Source of the DNA: Pteria penguin
Lineage: Eukaryota; Mollusca; Bivalvia; Pterioida; Pteriidae
Direction: 5' to 3'
Length of the DNA stretch: 64,000 nt
Assembly (NCBI GenBank): GCA_035048485.1
Contig: CM068585.1
Coordinates: 55,423,910-55,487,909 of the forward strand
Shown here: positions 61,458 through 64,000 of the stretch, one piece after another
Position numbering within the stretch: position 1 is the first letter of the stretch
Layout: each line of letters starts with the position of its first letter
Position numbers and translations under genes: made by a program
Notes under the pieces: generated by a model
Told to the model about the DNA's origin: nothing
The model's input: only the letters and a program-made list of their open reading frames with translations
The model's database searches: none

Positions 61458-61655
61458 ACGGTGCCCGTAAATCGCTTAACCACACCAATTGAGTGACGTT
61501 TGTTACTTCAGTTGACCGTCCAAAGTCGGTATCGTAATGGCAGCACAATCGAATATTTTTGTAATGTCGTTCCATGTATAATCTGCTGTTGTCATTTTTT
61601 TATGCAGGTCCTTGTTGATTTGTGTCATACAGTTTTGCCAGATATCTTACGTTTT
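61458..61655 (+). repeat. R2 repeat inserted in the E4 coding region
   Basis: GCCCGTAAATCGCTTAACCA, CCGTCCAAAGTCGGTATCGT and GTCCTTGTTGATTTGTGTCA match 12345-12490. The coding segments on either side (VLEKIPPYFKK and GTVTSKIYNQKG) are adjacent in relatives, so the repeat is an insertion of about 200 bp in antisense orientation. Confidence 0.65.
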
Positions 61656-62164
61656 CTCTTCCATAGGAAATATATGGCGTATCTTTGTTTTTTGAAATAT
61701 GGAGGTATTTTCTCTAATACAGACATGATTTTAAATTTGGCCAGAATTTAAATAATCAATGCCCTTATTTGCAAATTTTATCTTGATGAAAGGACGATTA
61801 GATTTTTCCATAGATATATCTGACTGGAAGGGACGAAAAAGTCTAGCGGTCGTTACGTCCATAATACTGTCATCTAGTCCACTCTGCTGAGCTTATATCA
61901 GTATACAACAAAGAACAATTAACCGATATATGTAATTTTTTTTTTCATATATCGATTATGAAATCGGATGGATATTACATATCTTCAGCCAACAATAGCA
62001 ATAAAATTCAATGGAAGAAGGTCAGGAGACCGAAATATTGTGAATACTGAGTTAATTGTTTTTTGTTTTATGACACTTCCCTTCGAAGGACTATTAAGAT
62101 GTTTAGAGTATACATACGTTGTCTGGACGATACGTACAATTCGTGTAATTTTCTGAGTAAAGTT

Positions 62165-62700
62165 TTGTACGAATGTGATAAAGGCCCAAAGGTTTATTCA
62201 TAAATGGCAAAAGAGCCGGGAAGGAAATATTGTGTATTTCAGGTTTGTTATATTTGCGTGTACCATGGCTTCGATGCCTCCTCTGGCTTTTGTTGAATAA
62301 ACCGAGTATGTTAACTGATTGACACCCAGGACTAGTTTGTTTATCAATACTACTAATATTGTCATTGCATTCGTAGAGCGAAGCAGTGCAGAGACGTCTT
62401 ATCCAGTATTCCTCTCTTTACCGACGAAAAGGAGTGGTCAAATGCGCATTGTTCGTAGGTTGATATATTTTTTCTCTATGATTTTAATTTTCATTGAGAG
62501 AATAGAGTGGTCTGGCTGGGTGATAGAGTAATTGGTTTCCACCACAATTTATTTTAGAATTGTGACCTGATACCCTTGTTAGGAGTTGTCCCTTTGTCTC
62601 CCCAACATATATGAACCCACAGAGTGAACACTAAATTCCGTATGCAATATTTGAATATCAAAGTTCTCATTTCCCACTTTTTGTATGCACTCAAATGAAA
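62165..62700 (-). pseudogene. GIY-YIG endonuclease domain of E4
   Basis: Across several frames the minus strand gives YGI, a stop, CSLCGFIYVGETKGQLLTR, VSGHNSKINCGGNQLLY, HSILSMKIKIIEKK, REEYWIRRL, YECNDNISSI, TSPGCQSVNILGLF, RRHRSHGTRKYNKP and KPLGLYHIRTKLYS. The Y-x-I ... IYVG pair, the following Arg, the CxxC (zinc-finger part) and the distal E-x-W-I are GIY-YIG hallmarks. The RRxxSHG linker also occurs in E3. Frameshifts and stops make it non-functional. Confidence 0.75.
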
Positions 62701-62779
62701 GATTTTTTTTCTTTATTTTCGGAGCCATTGCATATTTTATATCAATATTATTTGGCGTAGGTATTTTCATCACTTATTT

Positions 62780-63110
62780 ACCTTATTTATTACCCTATTT
62801 ATCTCGACTATCGTGTTTTCTGAACCATTAATTTTTTTTTTTTTTACTGTTTTCTTTTTCATTCATGTTTACAGTTATTTTCATTTTCTTTATCTTCATT
62901 GATTGCTTTGCTCTTTACTATCCTTCTCATTTACCTTTTTTGCCTCAACATTGCTTGTCTTTTAAACCATCTCTGCGTATGTGTGTGTCGTTAACTCACT
63001 CGTATCCCCGCCCGTTTTCTACTATTCTCTTTATCATTCTTATGTTCATCTTCAATGTATTTTCTTTTTTTTTTTTTTTTTTTTTGGCTTTTTCTCAACA
63101 ATATGTATCC
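62780..63110. other. T-rich low-complexity stretch
   Basis: Pyrimidine-rich plus strand; its end forms a long polypyrimidine tract before the acceptor at 63112. Confidence 0.5.
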
Positions 63111-63112
63111 AG

Positions 63113-63247
63113 CGGGATATCCTGTTCCAATATCTACGATGGTTTAGTGTTTAAAGTGCGGTTTGCAAGTTCCCGCAAACAAAATTATTCAAATATTATA
63201 CTAAAACGCGACACAACAAAAGAGAGAAAGGAATGCTCTTTCAAATG
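63113..63247 (+). CDS. Exon-like island, unknown extracellular-type peptide
   Basis: A long T tract and ATGTATCCAG acceptor (phase 2), then 44 codons and a GTGAGA donor (phase 2). The peptide GISCSNIYDGLVFKVRFASS ... KERKECSFK has two cysteines about 38 residues apart, reminiscent of a small disulfide-bonded fold. No family was assigned and no partner exon was seen in the window. Confidence 0.4.
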
Positions 63248-63691
63248 GTGAGATTTTACTGAAAATTGCCGGTTCCATTTCTTTGCAGAACTAGGGCAAA
63301 AATATGATACATGATAATTTTATCATAATTTATATATTTATTCTTTTCATGTCCACATGTATCAGATTTATGAATTTCGTATGTCCAAAAGTATCTGAAT
63401 TATTTCATTACATCAATTCAACACAATATTAAATCGCATTAAGTATTGATGTACATTATCATGAAAAAGTACGTCATTTTCACTCAACTATTTTAAGATG
63501 AAATGGTTCCCATGGCAACAGTCTTTTACACGTCCTACATTGTTGTCAAAAATTAATGTTAGAAAGACACTGTTACTGTGATGAATATAAGATAATAAAA
63601 TTCACATGTCTCCAAATTCGTGGAAATATGAAATAAATAGCCACTTTGTAAATCAATAGAAATTCCATTTTGGAACATTGTAAGTAAATAT

Positions 63692-64000
63692 ATATTTTCC
63701 GTGATCATAGAGTCACATCTAAAATCCCCCAATATTTTGAGAATTTAGAACCTCCACTTATTTGTTACCAGTACAAAAAGCCTATAAGAAATCTTATTTT
63801 AAATTATAATAAAGTCACATCTAACCCTGATGTTTCAGACTCTATTCCTTCATCGTGTTCTTGTGAAAATTCTAAATATGTTTATAAACCGGCAGGTCAT
63901 GTTATTACTGGTGGCCTAAACTGTATTTCGGACAAGAAATTGCGCACCCTTTTTGGAAAAGGACCTAAATATAGGTTATCGTCCAGGATAGATTTCAATA
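63692..64000 (+). mobile_element. Penelope-like element E5 (family 1), runs off the window
   Basis: From TTTTCCGTGATCATAGAG at about 63693 the sequence follows E3 in reverse with few differences: CSCENSKYVYKPAGHVIT and the KLRTLFGKGPKYR region. The GHVITGDL motif is GGL here. The 5' end is truncated inside the coding region; the remainder lies beyond 64000. Confidence 0.8.

Larger units (their letters stand above)
59490..62773 (-). mobile_element. Penelope-like element E4 (family 2) with N-terminal GIY-YIG
   Basis: In minus-strand order: GIY-YIG endonuclease domain (about 62700-62165), the IKFANKGIDYLN / VLEKIPPYFKK segment (61790-61655), an inserted R2 repeat (61655-61458), the N-terminal RT region (61455-60776), decayed RT palm (about 60700-60130), C-terminus (60124-59789), then the 3' region with the core (59590-59670). 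The endonuclease precedes the RT, the permuted order of Naiad-type elements. Many frameshifts and stops show it is dead. Confidence 0.75.

Overview
The window looks like AT-rich nuclear DNA of a marine bivalve mollusc. Genes are split into short exons with GT-AG introns. Microsatellites are common, there are two TA-flanked MITEs, and there are many relics of one type of reverse-transcribing element. Some repeats (a diverged pair carrying a 'caagggcaattactc' motif, and a shared ~60-bp core) resemble repeats I remember from bivalves. The organism assignment is an inference.

The main biological content is a small family of receptor-like genes that I assembled exon by exon. Three loci share the same exon order, nearly the same exon lengths (158, 105-108, 30-40, 149-191, 63-69 and 61-67 bp) and the same intron phases. 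Gene 1 lies at the left edge on the minus strand and its 3' end is outside the window. Gene 2 (27.7-34.7 kb, minus) appears complete. It encodes about 280 residues: a hydrophobic leader, a four-cysteine module, a three-cysteine module, a short cysteine exon, a polar stalk, one transmembrane helix and an acidic tail with a YEEI tyrosine motif. Gene 3 (51.4-55.8 kb, plus) has the same plan with a tail carrying an ITIM-like SWYSVI motif. It also has a recently duplicated first module whose splice donor is changed from GT to AT in both copies, and an in-frame stop in the tail. A few other exon-like islands (18.8, 41.9, 57.3 and 63.1 kb) have clean splice sites but no recognised family.

Most of the rest is mobile DNA. 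Penelope-like reverse transcriptase relics lie at 9.9-10.9, 17.3, 21.7-24.7, 30.6-31.1, 56.4-57.0, 59.5-62.8 and 63.7-64.0 kb. The 59.5-62.8 kb relic shows a GIY-YIG endonuclease domain upstream of the reverse transcriptase, the permuted order known for the Naiad group. Two short sequence modules recur among different repeat tails. One is the ~60-bp core; the other is built around GTAAACCGGTTAACC. Further elements are two Tc1/mariner-like MITEs (11.6 and 14.5 kb), one with a paralogous empty site at 39 kb; a 3.8-kb element with long inverted ends (46.8-50.6 kb); a hAT-like MITE (58.3 kb); a 52-bp satellite (17.6-18.4 kb); and several recent tandem duplications.

The receptor genes stand apart from the repeats, but their introns are full of them. 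Stretches listed as gene-poor hold only AT-rich sequence in which I could support nothing.
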